Source: Bacillota bacterium (lineage in GTDB: Bacteria; Bacillota; UBA4882; UBA8346). From it: DNA of 43,130 nt. The notes under the pieces were generated by a model. The model made no database searches, was not told the DNA's origin, and worked only from the letters and a program-made list of their open reading frames with translations. Made by a program: the position numbers and the translations under genes. The stretch is taken from contig JAAYEK010000176.1 of the NCBI GenBank assembly GCA_012728785.1, forward strand, positions 1 to 43,130, read 5' to 3'. Shown piece by piece: positions 17,859-27,200 of the stretch; the first letter of the stretch is position 1; the number at the start of each line of letters is the position of its first letter.

Positions 17859-19312
17859 TAATTAGTTACCCTCGACCAAAAATCCTCCGGTTTAAAAATT
17901 TCTAAAGCCAAATTAAAACCGGACAGCATTGAGCCTAAAAAACCGGGATAAATTGCTTGTCCTACCATATATAATCCATTAATCGGGACTCGATGTTGGA
18001 ACCCGTGAAAATTGACGGTTTGTTTAATCCCATAAGCGGAACCATTTATTGTTTTGGTATAGCGCTCAAATGACCAAGGTTTTAAATAGTCTAATAATAA
18101 TGCTCTATTTTCTAAACCGGTTAACCCGGGAATTTGATTGAAAATATTATCCTCTAGTAAATCTAGTTTTTCCTTAGCTATTTCTTCTTTTAATTTGGCA
18201 TCGTATGGTAATGGAACAGCATCACTTTCAATCAAAAAGCCGCATAAAACAAGACTATCCTCTGAATAATTGGTGGTTAATGCCAGAGTCAAGTTCAGAT
18301 TATCATTATAATAAATATAATTATCAATTTCGATGTTTCGGTAATCTTTGACTGCATAGAATGCCACATATATACCAAAAGTGTTTTCAGCCTCTTCCAA
18401 CCGTTCTTTATAGATTGGACGCAATTTTTCGGTTTTTATCTTTTCTAGTAGTAATTTGGGACTAAATGAAACGATGATATTCGAAGAATTATATTGAGAC
18501 CCATTAGAGACCTTTATCCCGATAACGTTACGATGATCATCAATTATAATTTCAGCGACTTCTGAATTGAGAAAGAGGTCAACTCCGAACCTATTAAGCT
18601 CCCTCTTATAATTTGCTAATAAACGGTCAATTCCCTTTGCTGTGAAAAATCCCGGAGAACGATAAAACCCTCCTAGGACAAAAGCATGAACATCAAAGGG
18701 AACCTCCTCGCCTCTACTCCCGATTAAAAAATAGCTCAACGTTCCTAACAGTTCAATTAAACCCTTAGAAGCTCGAAATTGCTTCATCACATCTTGAAGT
18801 GAGAGACTTGTAGAACCAGTAAATTTAACTTGCTTGTTCCGGCTAGGTTTCAATTTTTTATTAAAATAAAAAGACTTTTCATTTACTTCGTTAATTAACT
18901 CAATATAATTATTAATTGCTTCAACATCGTCCGGAAAATAAGTCAACAAGCTCCTTTTAACCTTATCCAATCCTTTTGGAATATGATATTCATTGGGACC
19001 AACAACAACATTGGCTAAGCCGCTTTTATGCAATTGCTTTTCGACACCGTCAGTAAGATTTAAATACTGTAAAAAAGTAGCAATTACTTCTCCTTCGTCC
19101 ATCCACCCACTAATGTGTAAACCTGGACTAAACTCGAATCCTTTTCGCTTGTAAGGCCTGATTAAAGGGGCAATGTCCCCATCTCTTTCAAATAAGGCGA
19201 CTTTCTTGCCTTCTTTGGCAAAAATAAGGGCTGTAGTTAATCCACTAATACCGGAGCCAACGACGATCGCATCGTATCCATTTTTATTTATCGGGCTTTG
19301 ATGATTAGACAA
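17858..19312 (-). CDS. FAD-dependent oxidoreductase, phytoene desaturase (CrtI)-like
   Basis: This 484-residue flavoprotein has the N-terminal dinucleotide fold 'VVGSGISGLTTA' (Gly19, Gly21, Gly24) and the ribose-binding acid in 'LFERDG' (Glu42). Near the C-terminus 'GLYMVGQAIYPGFLGSMLSG' is the second FAD motif typical of CrtI and retinol-saturase relatives. Such enzymes desaturate, saturate or isomerise polyene lipids, which fits a polyene cluster; the actual substrate is not known. The start is TTG at 19312, with GGGGGA 8 to 9 bases upstream. It overlaps the preceding ketosynthase by 25 bases, and its stop overlaps the next KS start. Proteobacterial aryl-polyene clusters usually lack such a gene, while it recalls flexirubin-type clusters of Bacteroidota (from memory). 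Confidence 0.85.
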   Translation of the reverse strand: MSNHQSPINKNGYDAIVVGSGISGLTTALIFAKEGKKVALFERDGDIAPLIRPYKRKGFEFSPGLHISGWMDEGEVIATFLQYLNLTDGVEKQLHKSGLANVVVGPNEYHIPKGLDKVKRSLLTYFPDDVEAINNYIELINEVNEKSFYFNKKLKPSRNKQVKFTGSTSLSLQDVMKQFRASKGLIELLGTLSYFLIGSRGEEVPFDVHAFVLGGFYRSPGFFTAKGIDRLLANYKRELNRFGVDLFLNSEVAEIIIDDHRNVIGIKVSNGSQYNSSNIIVSFSPKLLLEKIKTEKLRPIYKERLEEAENTFGIYVAFYAVKDYRNIEIDNYIYYNDNLNLTLALTTNYSEDSLVLCGFLIESDAVPLPYDAKLKEEIAKEKLDLLEDNIFNQIPGLTGLENRALLLDYLKPWSFERYTKTINGSAYGIKQTVNFHGFQHRVPINGLYMVGQAIYPGFLGSMLSGFNLALEIFKPEDFWSRVTN

Positions 19313-20502
19313 GAATTAGTTCCCCCAAATCCGGCAGAATTTAATAACATGATGCGCGGTTTTAGATCGATGGTCTCAGCCGCTATCTTTAAAGGCGGAC
19401 TTCCTTCCTCTTGGGCTGAAAAATTAATATTAGGGGCGATAAAACCTCCTTGAGACATTAGCAGCCCATAAACTACAAGCCCTGCGCCTGCCATCCACAT
19501 CTCATGCCCGGTCATTGATTTAACTGAAGATACCCATGGCATATCCGGCCCAAATACCTTATAGATTGCCTCGGCTTCTTTAAGATCGCCTATCGGCGTA
19601 GAAGTTGCATGAGCACTTATATAGTCAATATCACCAAGAGAGACTTTCGCCCGGTCAATCACATCTCGCATACAACGTTCCAATCCTTCACCGGAAGGTA
19701 CCGACAACTTATATCCATCTGAAGAAAAAGAATACCCTAATACTTCGCCTAGAATATCGGCGCCTCTTTGTTGCGCCAAATCCATTCGTTCTAGGGCAAC
19801 AATTGCCGCGCCTCCGCTAGGTACTAAACCATTTCGATCTTTATCAAAGGGACGGGAGGCCTTGACCGGATCTTCCACCAGTGTCGAAAAGGCTTCAGTG
19901 GCATCAAAACTACAGACCGACTTCCAATTGATCTCCTGAACGCCGCCACAAAGAATTCTTTCCTGTCTACCAGCGGCAATTAAGTCCGCTGATTGTCCAA
20001 TAGCATGGCCGCCACTGGCGCAGGCGCCGCTAATTGTCCAACTAGCTCCTTGGGTCTGTAACAAGGTATTTAAATTAATAGTGACATGTGAGGTAAGGGA
20101 CATAAAGATGCGGGTAGCCCCGACCGGGAGAGTCCTTTTTTCATTTTTAACAATCTCAATCGCTTCTGAAACTGGAATGGTAGTACTGTCGTTTCCTACA
20201 ATCAATCCCGTCTGTGGGCTGCTCAGTTCTTCCGCGCTCCACCCGGCTTGAGTATAAGCGCTTACAGCGGCAGAATAGGCTTGTAAAGCTTCTTCAGCGA
20301 GAGTTCGAAGCTGTTTCTTTTTCAACTCCGGTTTAACAAACCCTTTTATTTTTCCCGTAAGCGGACTTCTAAAGCCCAGTTCAACCCGGACCGGATCCAC
20401 TATAACACCCGAAACACCCCGCCGCAAGGAATCGGTAACCGTAGCCTGGTCCGAACCTAATGTCGATACGATTCCCATCCCCACGATTGCAACTCTATAC
20501 AT
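19288..20502 (-). CDS. Beta-ketoacyl-ACP synthase (FabB-like), complete active site
   Basis: This KS has 404 residues when begun at the ATG at 20502. GGAGGG lies 4 bases upstream, making this start better than the ATG at 20523, which adds 7 residues. Active-site residues are Cys161 in 'SGACASGG', His298 in '[11 protein letters not shown]', and Lys328 and His333 in '[15 protein letters not shown]'. The 'HATSTP' form and the 'GHExWMAGA' string set it apart from the FabF-like KS genes of the cluster and suggest the KAS I-like clade also found in aryl-polyene loci (compare ApeR). It overlaps fabG by 8 bases and the FAD oxidoreductase by 25. It could carry out the first or last condensations; this is inference. 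Confidence 0.9.
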   Translation of the reverse strand: MYRVAIVGMGIVSTLGSDQATVTDSLRRGVSGVIVDPVRVELGFRSPLTGKIKGFVKPELKKKQLRTLAEEALQAYSAAVSAYTQAGWSAEELSSPQTGLIVGNDSTTIPVSEAIEIVKNEKRTLPVGATRIFMSLTSHVTINLNTLLQTQGASWTISGACASGGHAIGQSADLIAAGRQERILCGGVQEINWKSVCSFDATEAFSTLVEDPVKASRPFDKDRNGLVPSGGAAIVALERMDLAQQRGADILGEVLGYSFSSDGYKLSVPSGEGLERCMRDVIDRAKVSLGDIDYISAHATSTPIGDLKEAEAIYKVFGPDMPWVSSVKSMTGHEMWMAGAGLVVYGLLMSQGGFIAPNINFSAQEEGSPPLKIAAETIDLKPRIMLLNSAGFGGTNSCLIIKAR

Positions 20503-21220
20503 AAATCCCTCCATTAACGGCAATAACTTGTCCGGTTAGATAAGAAGCTCCGGGAGAACATAAAAAAGATACAACGGACGCTACTTCTTCCGGACTTCCC
20601 ATTCTTTTCATAGGTATCTTAGCAATAATTTCATCAGCCGGTAGCTTGGCGGTCATTTCAGTTTCGATAAAGCCGGGGGCGACCACATTAACTCTGATGC
20701 CTCTTCCCGCTACTTCCATGGCCAAAGACTTACTGGCCCCAATAATCCCGGCTTTAGCCGCTGCATAATTACTTTGACCAGGAAATCCACTTTGTCCGGC
20801 AGTGGAAGAAATATTAACGATTGTACCTTTTCGTTGTTGCAGCATGTTAAAGACCACTTTTTTAGTGACATTATAATATCCTTTAAGGGTCGTATCAATG
20901 ACATCTTGCCAATCCTTTTCTGTCATCCATACCAAAAGTGAATCTCTAATAATACCGGCATTATTTATTAGTACCTCGGGAACATCTTGCTCAAGCATCG
21001 GTTGAAGAGCCTTTTCCGTTTCCACATTGGAAGTAACATCAAAAGGAAGCAATACACAGTCAACACCTATTGCTTCCACTTTTTTTCTTAACTCCTCAGC
21101 GGCTTCGTGATTATTACGATAATTAGCCCAAATGGTATAGCCGTCCGCCGCTAACTTTAATGCAATACAAGATCCGATCCCCCGGCTTGCTCCGGTAATT
21201 AATGCTATTTTTTTTCCCAT
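20495..21220 (-). CDS. fabG: 3-oxoacyl-ACP reductase (FabG-like short-chain dehydrogenase)
   Basis: This 241-residue SDR enzyme would reduce the beta-keto group to beta-hydroxy on the ACP-bound chain using NADPH. Motifs are complete: the cofactor loop 'TGASRGIG' (9-16), 'NNAG' (86-89), Ser138/139, and Tyr152-x3-Lys156 in 'SNYAAAKAG'. It is the only ketoreductase in the cluster, so it probably serves every elongation round. It is the first gene of the promoter-proximal block fabG-KS-FAD-KS-ACP, with a near-consensus promoter at 21265-21293 and an AAGGAT ribosome site. No enoyl reductase is present in the cluster, which agrees with double bonds being kept in the product. Confidence 0.93.
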   Translation of the reverse strand: MGKKIALITGASRGIGSCIALKLAADGYTIWANYRNNHEAAEELRKKVEAIGVDCVLLPFDVTSNVETEKALQPMLEQDVPEVLINNAGIIRDSLLVWMTEKDWQDVIDTTLKGYYNVTKKVVFNMLQQRKGTIVNISSTAGQSGFPGQSNYAAAKAGIIGASKSLAMEVAGRGIRVNVVAPGFIETEMTAKLPADEIIAKIPMKRMGSPEEVASVVSFLCSPGASYLTGQVIAVNGGIYV

Positions 21221-21264
21221 TTTTAATCCTTAACTATATTTCTGTACAATTTAATCCATTCATA

Positions 21265-21293
21265 ATTATACTGTAAAGCTATTAGTTTTGCAA
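21265..21293 (-). promoter_or_regulatory. Strong predicted promoter of the fabG-KS-FAD-KS-ACP block
   Basis: On the minus strand, -35 TTGCAA (21293-21288) and -10 TATAAT (21270-21265) have 17-base spacing, about 45 bases before the fabG ATG. It sits in the only gap above 100 bases between the LolA-like gene and the end of the cluster, so the last five genes may be expressed on their own. Confidence 0.7.
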
Positions 21294-21343
21294 AGAAAAG
21301 CCTCGATGATTCAAATTAAAAACCAAGGATTTGATTTAAGATG

Positions 21344-22093
21344 TTAATTTTCCAAAATATCAGCGGTGGATTTCTCTTTAAAATTTGAATATTCCATTAT
21401 AAAATGTTTACTAGTATTAATTTGGTCGAATAAAAACATTTTAGTGATAATGTTAGTACCATCCCATTCCTTAGGAGCAGTATAATAAACAGTAGTCATT
21501 TTTTTACCGCTCAGTGCGTAAAAATCCCCTTTTACAGGTAGATAGTTCTGTTTTTCTACCCAAAGTAATATTTTATGATAATTTGAAACTCTTCCTTTTG
21601 CTAACAATTCTAATGTATAACATTGTATCTCATCGGTTTTAGTTCCGTCGGAATTCATCCCGATCACCTGTTCCTCGCCAATTAACTTTGGAGTATATAA
21701 ATCCCCATAACCTATTGCGGCTACATCCCCGTATGAAATTCCTCCTACCAGTCTTTGGGACGGGGTAATCCGAACCGGATTTTTGACATTGGGAATAATA
21801 AGTTTTATATTTTCACCGTCAATCACCATTTTCCGGCCTTCCATATTCGAAGGTTCCAAAAAAACCAAGGTTTCAAGTTTACCCTTACCCACACAGCCAT
21901 TCATTATGGTTGAACCCTCATATTGGTCATTGATGTAATTATCAACCCGGATTGTCATTTCAAAACTATCACTGACTAAACGATGGTTATCAACAATACG
22001 GAGGATTTCTTCAGCTGGCGGCGGAGAACCAAAGGCGAAAGTGCCTATTAACAAAAACATTAAGGTTAACATAAAATAGTTAAATTGTTTCAT
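21344..22093 (-). CDS. LolA-like outer-membrane lipoprotein-sorting/carrier protein
   Basis: This is a secreted protein of about 249 residues. The ATG at 22093 has AGGAG 10 bases upstream; a TTG 3 bases earlier is less likely. It carries a signal peptide (hydrophobic residues about 7-22) ending near 'FAFGS'. The mature part has the pattern of the LolA-like fold used for periplasmic lipid carriers: 'FLEPSNMEGRKMVIDG', then 'IKLIIPNVKNPVRI' and 'ISYGDVAAIGYGD'. Such proteins carry a hydrophobic molecule across the periplasm in a half-barrel cavity. Aryl-polyene and flexirubin clusters usually include one. Here it directly follows two LolC/E-like permeases and a LolD-like ATPase, which suggests a complete route for moving the polyene lipid, or a lipoprotein linked to it, to the outer membrane. 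Confidence 0.82.
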   Translation of the reverse strand: MKQFNYFMLTLMFLLIGTFAFGSPPPAEEILRIVDNHRLVSDSFEMTIRVDNYINDQYEGSTIMNGCVGKGKLETLVFLEPSNMEGRKMVIDGENIKLIIPNVKNPVRITPSQRLVGGISYGDVAAIGYGDLYTPKLIGEEQVIGMNSDGTKTDEIQCYTLELLAKGRVSNYHKILLWVEKQNYLPVKGDFYALSGKKMTTVYYTAPKEWDGTNIITKMFLFDQINTSKHFIMEYSNFKEKSTADILEN

Positions 22094-22107
22094 CAATCAA
22101 TCAACTC

Positions 22108-23325
22108 CTAAATCCATCGTAAAGCATCCGTTATGGAGAGTTTCCCTGCCCGGCGCGCGGGAATAAATGAAGCGATAATTCCTACCATTGAAAAAAGCAG
22201 CATACAAATGAAAATAGTAGTTATATCCGGACGGAAAAAAATTCTAAGAGGCTGCTCGGCACCACTGAGCAGCACCGGGAAACCGCCGATTAACTCCGTA
22301 AAACCAATAAACAGATAACAAAGCACCAGCCCTATAAAACCTCCAATCGCCCCCAACAACGAACTTTCCACAATAATAATTAAAGCTACCTGCATTCTCC
22401 TAGTCCCCTGCGCTCGGATTGTGCCAATCTCCCTAACTCTTTCGCTAATATTCATATTAATCGTGTTTGAAATTGTGAAAGCGACCATCGCCAGGACAAT
22501 TAAGATTATAATTTGAAAAACAACATCATTCATTAGTTTTAGGCTTTGATAAAAATCAGCCAAAGCCTCCCAGTCCCGATATTCCAATTCGTATTTTTCC
22601 GCTATCTGTTTTATTTCGGGGTGAATTTTCTCCATATCTTCGGTTCTTTTTAAAAGAATAACGATTCTTTGGACGTTAGCATTAATACCTAACAGGTTTT
22701 GAATAACTCCAAGAGGTGTTAAAGCTGAAACACTATCCAATTCAGAATAACCGCTGTTGGTAATCGCGAGCAGCTCCAGATCAACGGCGTTGATCCCTCC
22801 ATCTTTCATGTTTCCAATCAGCGTCAACACATCTCCAATGTCGGCTGAGAGCTTTTTAGCGACACCTTCTCCAATGATTAAGCCGTTAGCTGTTTCCGAA
22901 GTTAATACGGATCCTTTGATCAGACCTGAATAGGAATTAAGTTTTAATTCGTTTTTAGGTTCTCCGGCTTCTCCAAGAACAATGGCGGATTTTTCCCCCG
23001 AGGATAAGATCCCGTTGAACGCCATCCGGGTAGTAACTAATTCGACCCCAGGCAAGCTTCGCAATTCTTTTACGATCGGATTAACATCTTTGATTAAAAA
23101 TTGGTTGGGATGATCATAACCGGATTCTAAAAAACCCCGGGCATATAATTGATAGTGACCGGTCCCATCACGAATCGTTGCTTCCCTCATTTGGCCCATG
23201 TTCCAATTAAAGAACCCCTGGGTTAAAAGGCAAGCGATCATTCCAATAATTGTAGGGACCATTGTAATTAGTGAACGGCGATAGTTTTTGGCAATATTTC
23301 TAAAACCTATTTTAAAATAAAACAA
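22108..23325 (-). CDS. ABC transporter permease, LolC/LolE-FtsX type (copy 1)
   Basis: This 405-residue permease has the MacB/LolCE layout: one N-terminal helix ('SLITMVPTIIGMIACLLTQG'), a large periplasmic domain (about 45-265), then three helices at about 270-300, 320-350 and 370-395. The coupling segment 'NMNISERVREIGTIRAQGTR' before helix 3 is diagnostic of the LolCE/FtsX family. The start is TTG at 23325 with GGGGGAT upstream, and the product begins like its neighbour ('YFKIGFRN' against 'YLKLGFRN'). These permeases do not move substrates through the membrane; they extrude lipids or lipoproteins from the outer leaflet to a periplasmic carrier. The partner permease, ATPase and LolA-like protein are adjacent. 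Confidence 0.9.
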   Translation of the reverse strand: MFYFKIGFRNIAKNYRRSLITMVPTIIGMIACLLTQGFFNWNMGQMREATIRDGTGHYQLYARGFLESGYDHPNQFLIKDVNPIVKELRSLPGVELVTTRMAFNGILSSGEKSAIVLGEAGEPKNELKLNSYSGLIKGSVLTSETANGLIIGEGVAKKLSADIGDVLTLIGNMKDGGINAVDLELLAITNSGYSELDSVSALTPLGVIQNLLGINANVQRIVILLKRTEDMEKIHPEIKQIAEKYELEYRDWEALADFYQSLKLMNDVVFQIIILIVLAMVAFTISNTINMNISERVREIGTIRAQGTRRMQVALIIIVESSLLGAIGGFIGLVLCYLFIGFTELIGGFPVLLSGAEQPLRIFFRPDITTIFICMLLFSMVGIIASFIPARRAGKLSITDALRWI

Positions 23326-23338
23326 TCAAATCCCCCTT

Positions 23339-24565
23339 TTAAAACCAGCGAAGCGCATCGACTATCCGTAGCTTGGCAGCTTTAAAAGCCGGGTAAAAAC
23401 CTGCTAAAGCCGACGTTACTAAAAAAAGTATTCCTAATTGGAGAGTCTGGGTAAGATCCGGTTTAAAAAACGCAGTATAACCTCTAGCGTGTCCAGGAGG
23501 CGGTGGAATGGAAACACCCCCTAATGTATTTAAGCAAGCAGCCAACCCATAACCAGCTAAAATACCGACAAAAGCGCCGGTTAACCCAATTAAAAAGCTT
23601 TCCGCAATAAAAAGTTTCACAACCTGAAGTCTGGTTGTCCCAAACGAACGGATAGTCCCAATCTCCCTGACTCTTTCCTGCATGGTAAGGTTCAAAGTAT
23701 TGGTTATCGAAAATATGACCACCAATACAATAATCGTCATTATTAAGACATATACTAAGTCATAAAACAATTTGGGTTGAGTATATTGAATCCCTGCCAA
23801 CCGCTGCCATTCGCAATATTCCAAGTCCAATTTATCACATATTTTTTTGAGCGTAGGTTTGATCTTTTCCAAGCTTTCGGTCTGATTAAGTAATAGAATA
23901 ATCTGGTCCACCGAATCCGGAATATTAACCAAACTTTGAATAGTGTTCAAATTAGCGAATAGGGCCACCTGATTAAAACTTTTAATTTGGCCTTCTATTA
24001 TGCCGGATACCTCAAGGTCAATCGCATTAATTCCACCGTCATTCATTGCTGACATTAAAGTGACGATATCACCAACCCCGGCATTTAACTTTCGGGCAAT
24101 ACCACTACCGATAACAACCATAAAGGGGTTTTCATCCTTTAGAAAGGAGCCTTCCTTGAGGGTACCCAAAGTGTTTAATCCCTGTTCTTCTTGGAAAAAT
24201 CCTGCATTGCCCATAAAAACCGTATCTTTTTCACCAGCTGATACTATCCCTTGAAACTCAAGCTGAGGAGCAGCTAATCTAAGCTCCGGAATCTTACTAA
24301 GTCGCTGAAGAACGGTGTCCACATCTGTTATCAGGTATCGATATGGTTCTTCATTGCGATGTTCTAGATAACCTTTCCGGTAAATCTGAAAATGCCCCAA
24401 ACCACCGTTGATTAATGATTCTTGCAGCCCCTGAAGGGTATGGGACATAAACCCTTGGGCCAACAAACAAGCACTGAGCCCAATTACCACCGTTAATATG
24501 GTTTTAACCGAACGCCGCCAATTTTTTAAAAGATTACGAAAACCTAACTTTAGATAAAATAACAT
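23339..24565 (-). CDS. ABC transporter permease, LolC/LolE-FtsX type (copy 2)
   Basis: This 408-residue paralogue of the downstream permease has the same design: N-terminal helix, periplasmic domain and three C-terminal helices, with the coupling segment 'NLTMQERVREIGTIRSFGTT'. Having two different permeases suggests a heterodimer as in LolC-LolE. It lies 13 bases after the ATPase gene and 13 bases before copy 1. Its periplasmic part has a Pro-rich insert ('SIPPPPGHARGYTAFF') before the last helices that copy 1 lacks, so the two periplasmic faces differ, as expected if one binds the carrier and the other the cargo. Which copy does which is unknown. Confidence 0.9.
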   Translation of the reverse strand: MLFYLKLGFRNLLKNWRRSVKTILTVVIGLSACLLAQGFMSHTLQGLQESLINGGLGHFQIYRKGYLEHRNEEPYRYLITDVDTVLQRLSKIPELRLAAPQLEFQGIVSAGEKDTVFMGNAGFFQEEQGLNTLGTLKEGSFLKDENPFMVVIGSGIARKLNAGVGDIVTLMSAMNDGGINAIDLEVSGIIEGQIKSFNQVALFANLNTIQSLVNIPDSVDQIILLLNQTESLEKIKPTLKKICDKLDLEYCEWQRLAGIQYTQPKLFYDLVYVLIMTIIVLVVIFSITNTLNLTMQERVREIGTIRSFGTTRLQVVKLFIAESFLIGLTGAFVGILAGYGLAACLNTLGGVSIPPPPGHARGYTAFFKPDLTQTLQLGILFLVTSALAGFYPAFKAAKLRIVDALRWF

Positions 24566-24577
24566 TTTTCCTTTTTC

Positions 24578-25240
24578 CTAATGGGTTATTTCGCCGTCTA
24601 AGATATTTATGATGCGCTTAGCGTATTTGGAGACCATTTCGTTATGAGTTGAAAAAAGAAAAGTTACCTTATGCTTTGCATTTAATTCAACTAATAATGA
24701 AATAATTTTGTCACCCGTTTTAGAATCCAAATTGGCAGTAGGTTCGTCCGCTAAAATAATATCCGGGTCAGTCACCAGCGCTCTGGCAATGGCCACTCTC
24801 TGCCTTTGACCGCCGGAGAGCTCATCAGGGCGGTGTTTAAGATAATCAAGCAGTCCAACGGATTCGATCGTGTGTAAGACTTTTTCACGGTCAACTTTCC
24901 CCCCACGGATCATTAAGGGATATTCAACGTTCTCATATACATTTAAAACCGGCATTAAGTTAAAACTTTGAAAGATAAACCCAATATGTCTATTTCTAAA
25001 AATTGATAATTCTTTGTCTTTCATATTCCGGATTTCTCGGCCAAAAATTTCTAAACTGCCTTCGGTCGGAAGATCCAAACAACCGATGATATGCAGCAAA
25101 GTGGATTTACCGGCTCCGGATGGTCCCATCAAAGCGATAAAATCACCCTTGTCAATGTCCAAATTAACATTCTTCAAAGCGGAAATCTCCACTTTATCCA
25201 TTTTATATATTTTTGAAACATCCTTTACCCTAATCAACAT
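24578..25240 (-). CDS. ABC transporter ATPase, LolD/MacB type
   Basis: This 220-residue nucleotide-binding protein has Walker A 'GPSGAGKST' (39-47), the Q-loop 'FIFQSFNLMPVLNVYENV', the signature 'LSGGQRQRVAIARAL' (141-155), Walker B 'ILADEPTANLD' and the switch His in 'FSTHNEM'. The 'FQSFNLMP.L....NVEYPL' pattern is that of the LolD/MacB/FtsE group. It would drive the two permeases encoded just downstream. Its ATG overlaps the end of the PlsC-like gene by 7 bases, and GGGGAACA is a good ribosome site. The domain is of normal length, without extensions. Confidence 0.95.
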   Translation of the reverse strand: MLIRVKDVSKIYKMDKVEISALKNVNLDIDKGDFIALMGPSGAGKSTLLHIIGCLDLPTEGSLEIFGREIRNMKDKELSIFRNRHIGFIFQSFNLMPVLNVYENVEYPLMIRGGKVDREKVLHTIESVGLLDYLKHRPDELSGGQRQRVAIARALVTDPDIILADEPTANLDSKTGDKIISLLVELNAKHKVTFLFSTHNEMVSKYAKRIINILDGEITH

Positions 25241-26022
25241 TGTTCCCCTTTTGTTATGCTCTTCGTAAACGAAAACAGCTGTTCTTGTTGTCTCTCTTCT
25301 TCAAGAGTCTCCTTGATAGCTTGATATGCTTGATTACGCAATTTGATAATCTCTTCTTGTTGGTTATTTTGATACTTATTGTTCCCCGGGTAAATTGGTT
25401 CAAGCAGGATCAGCTTGACCCGGCTCGGAGAAATAAGACGCTTACCTGGTGGTAACAGTTTTTCCGAACCCAAAATGCAAATGGGTTGAATCGGAAACCC
25501 AGTTTGCGCCGCAAGAGCGAAAGCCCCGTTTTTGAAGCGCCTCAATCGTCCATCCCGGGAACGGTGCCCTTCCGGCCAAATAATTATCGAAGTGCCCAAA
25601 TGCAGGAGCTCAGCGCTTTTTTGACTAACTTTTTCCCAACCTTCATTGGCATCGATATATCTAGCCAAACGCATGCACAGACCATAAACGGGAATCTTAA
25701 AAGGCCAAGTAGTAATGAAACTGGCATCGATTAAAAGCGCCCCGAAAAAATAGGGGTCAATGGCCGAGTTATGATTGGCAACAAAAATAGCGGGTATCGG
25801 AACTTTCTTTGTCCGGGATTCGACTTGAACCGGGGCTAAAAAAGGGATGATTTTAACTAAAATCCATCCATATAAACTAATAGCCCGCCTGATTATGAAG
25901 TCTATGGGACGTCTTAAAAATACGATGTATAATAAAAGGTATCCTGGAAGCAGGGCAAAGAATAATATGGTCACAATTATAAACCCTATCCAAAGATAAA
26001 TATTTACTAGTAATTGTTTCAT
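25234..26022 (-). CDS. 1-acylglycerol-3-phosphate acyltransferase-like (PlsC family)
   Basis: This 262-residue membrane acyltransferase has an N-terminal hydrophobic segment (about 9-38) and the family motifs 'NHNSAIDP' (His84-x4-Asp89, catalytic) and 'WPEGHRSRDG' (Glu151-Gly152, phosphate binding). 'PIQPICILGSEKLLPPG' is the third block. PlsC enzymes transfer an acyl chain from ACP or CoA to a hydroxyl on a lipid. Here it may join the polyene acyl chain to a glycerol or sugar lipid in the inner membrane. This is inferred from the cluster, since a housekeeping role is also possible. It overlaps the ATPase gene and follows the deacetylase gene by 17 bases. Confidence 0.88.
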   Translation of the reverse strand: MKQLLVNIYLWIGFIIVTILFFALLPGYLLLYIVFLRRPIDFIIRRAISLYGWILVKIIPFLAPVQVESRTKKVPIPAIFVANHNSAIDPYFFGALLIDASFITTWPFKIPVYGLCMRLARYIDANEGWEKVSQKSAELLHLGTSIIIWPEGHRSRDGRLRRFKNGAFALAAQTGFPIQPICILGSEKLLPPGKRLISPSRVKLILLEPIYPGNNKYQNNQQEEIIKLRNQAYQAIKETLEEERQQEQLFSFTKSITKGEQC

Positions 26023-26039
26023 TTTCCCGCCAAAATTTA

Positions 26040-27200
26040 TTATTGGTAATGGTAAAGGTCGATCTTATTCTGCTTAAGTACCCGGATTATCTCTTTTAAG
26101 GCGAGTACCGTCGAATCTCGCTCTTTTTTACTGCAAGGCATGATCGCATCGTGAAACAAGATAATCGATGGCGACTTAATTTTTTTCATGATACCGGCCA
26201 CTATTTTTCGGTATGAACACTTAGTATCCCAAGACTTAAGATCCCACATTACCGGTATTAAATCTAGTTCTTTGGTAACTTTACTGATGATCGGGTTTTT
26301 AAAACCCATTGGTGGGCAAAAATACTTTGGTTTCTCCCCGGTTATATCTTCAATAATCTGGTTGGTTCTTACTATTTCATTTTTAAGCTTAACATAACTA
26401 AAAAAAAGAATGTTCAAAGGATGTGTATAAGTATGGTTAGCAATAATATGGTTTTCCCGATGGATTCTTGCTACCAATTGGGGATATCTTTCAGCATTAA
26501 CACCGGTTATTGCAAAAAGGGCGTGCACCCCCTGGGATTTCAATATATCTAAGATTTGAGGAGTGTATTTTGGATCCGGTCCATCGTCAAATCTGAATAG
26601 AATACCGTTCTTATTATGGAAAAACTCTTTCCCTTTTACCGTCTTTAAAAAATAATTAGAACGAGAAGAAAACATACCATAAATATGGATACCCTGATGC
26701 AGGAAGATGATCGGGACAATTCCCCATAATAATATTTGATCTGAGGATAAGATCAACGCTATTATTAGTATAACAATAACACCGACCAAAGCTAATAATG
26801 TTACGAAATGAAAGGCTGACGGTAGTATCGATGTTTTACTATTTTGGTATTGAGATTGAATTTCCTCCTCAAAGTACTTAGGAAATATTTTTTTCAAAAG
26901 CTTGGCCAAAAAAAATATCGGATATTTGATGCATTCTCTCCCAGCCAAAGCAAGTCCGATTGCTCCGATAACCCAACATACGCCATAAACAAAGGAACCC
27001 TTCACCATCCCTGAGAACAATTCGTGGTTTATACCGGAAAAGATAACTAATCCAATCGGAACTCCATAACCGATAGTATAAGAACTGATCAGTAACCCAA
27101 TACCGATCCTAACTCTCAGGGGAAGGCTAGAAAACCTTTGTTGATCCAGCTTTTTATCAACCTCGGAATTAACCCATTTTTTTAATTTACTTTTTAGCAT
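26040..27200 (-). CDS. Membrane-anchored NodB-type polysaccharide deacetylase
   Basis: This 386-residue protein has four predicted membrane helices in its N-terminal half (about 31-55, 67-89, 128-151, 155-175), followed by a NodB homology domain. Visible metal and catalytic residues are Asp205-Asp206 in 'RFDDGPDP' and His256/His260 in 'NHTYTHP'. 'FCPPMGF' takes the place of the usual 'RPPYG', with Cys in the Arg position, and 'ILFHDAI' is present near the end. The family removes N- or O-acetyl groups from sugars at or outside the membrane. The Arg-to-Cys change may alter activity. It overlaps the methyltransferase gene by 14 bases. In this cluster it probably modifies the sugar head group of a glycosylated polyene lipid; this is inference, and the same gene type is recalled from flexirubin loci. 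Confidence 0.87.
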   Translation of the reverse strand: MLKSKLKKWVNSEVDKKLDQQRFSSLPLRVRIGIGLLISSYTIGYGVPIGLVIFSGINHELFSGMVKGSFVYGVCWVIGAIGLALAGRECIKYPIFFLAKLLKKIFPKYFEEEIQSQYQNSKTSILPSAFHFVTLLALVGVIVILIIALILSSDQILLWGIVPIIFLHQGIHIYGMFSSRSNYFLKTVKGKEFFHNKNGILFRFDDGPDPKYTPQILDILKSQGVHALFAITGVNAERYPQLVARIHRENHIIANHTYTHPLNILFFSYVKLKNEIVRTNQIIEDITGEKPKYFCPPMGFKNPIISKVTKELDLIPVMWDLKSWDTKCSYRKIVAGIMKKIKSPSIILFHDAIMPCSKKERDSTVLALKEIIRVLKQNKIDLYHYQ

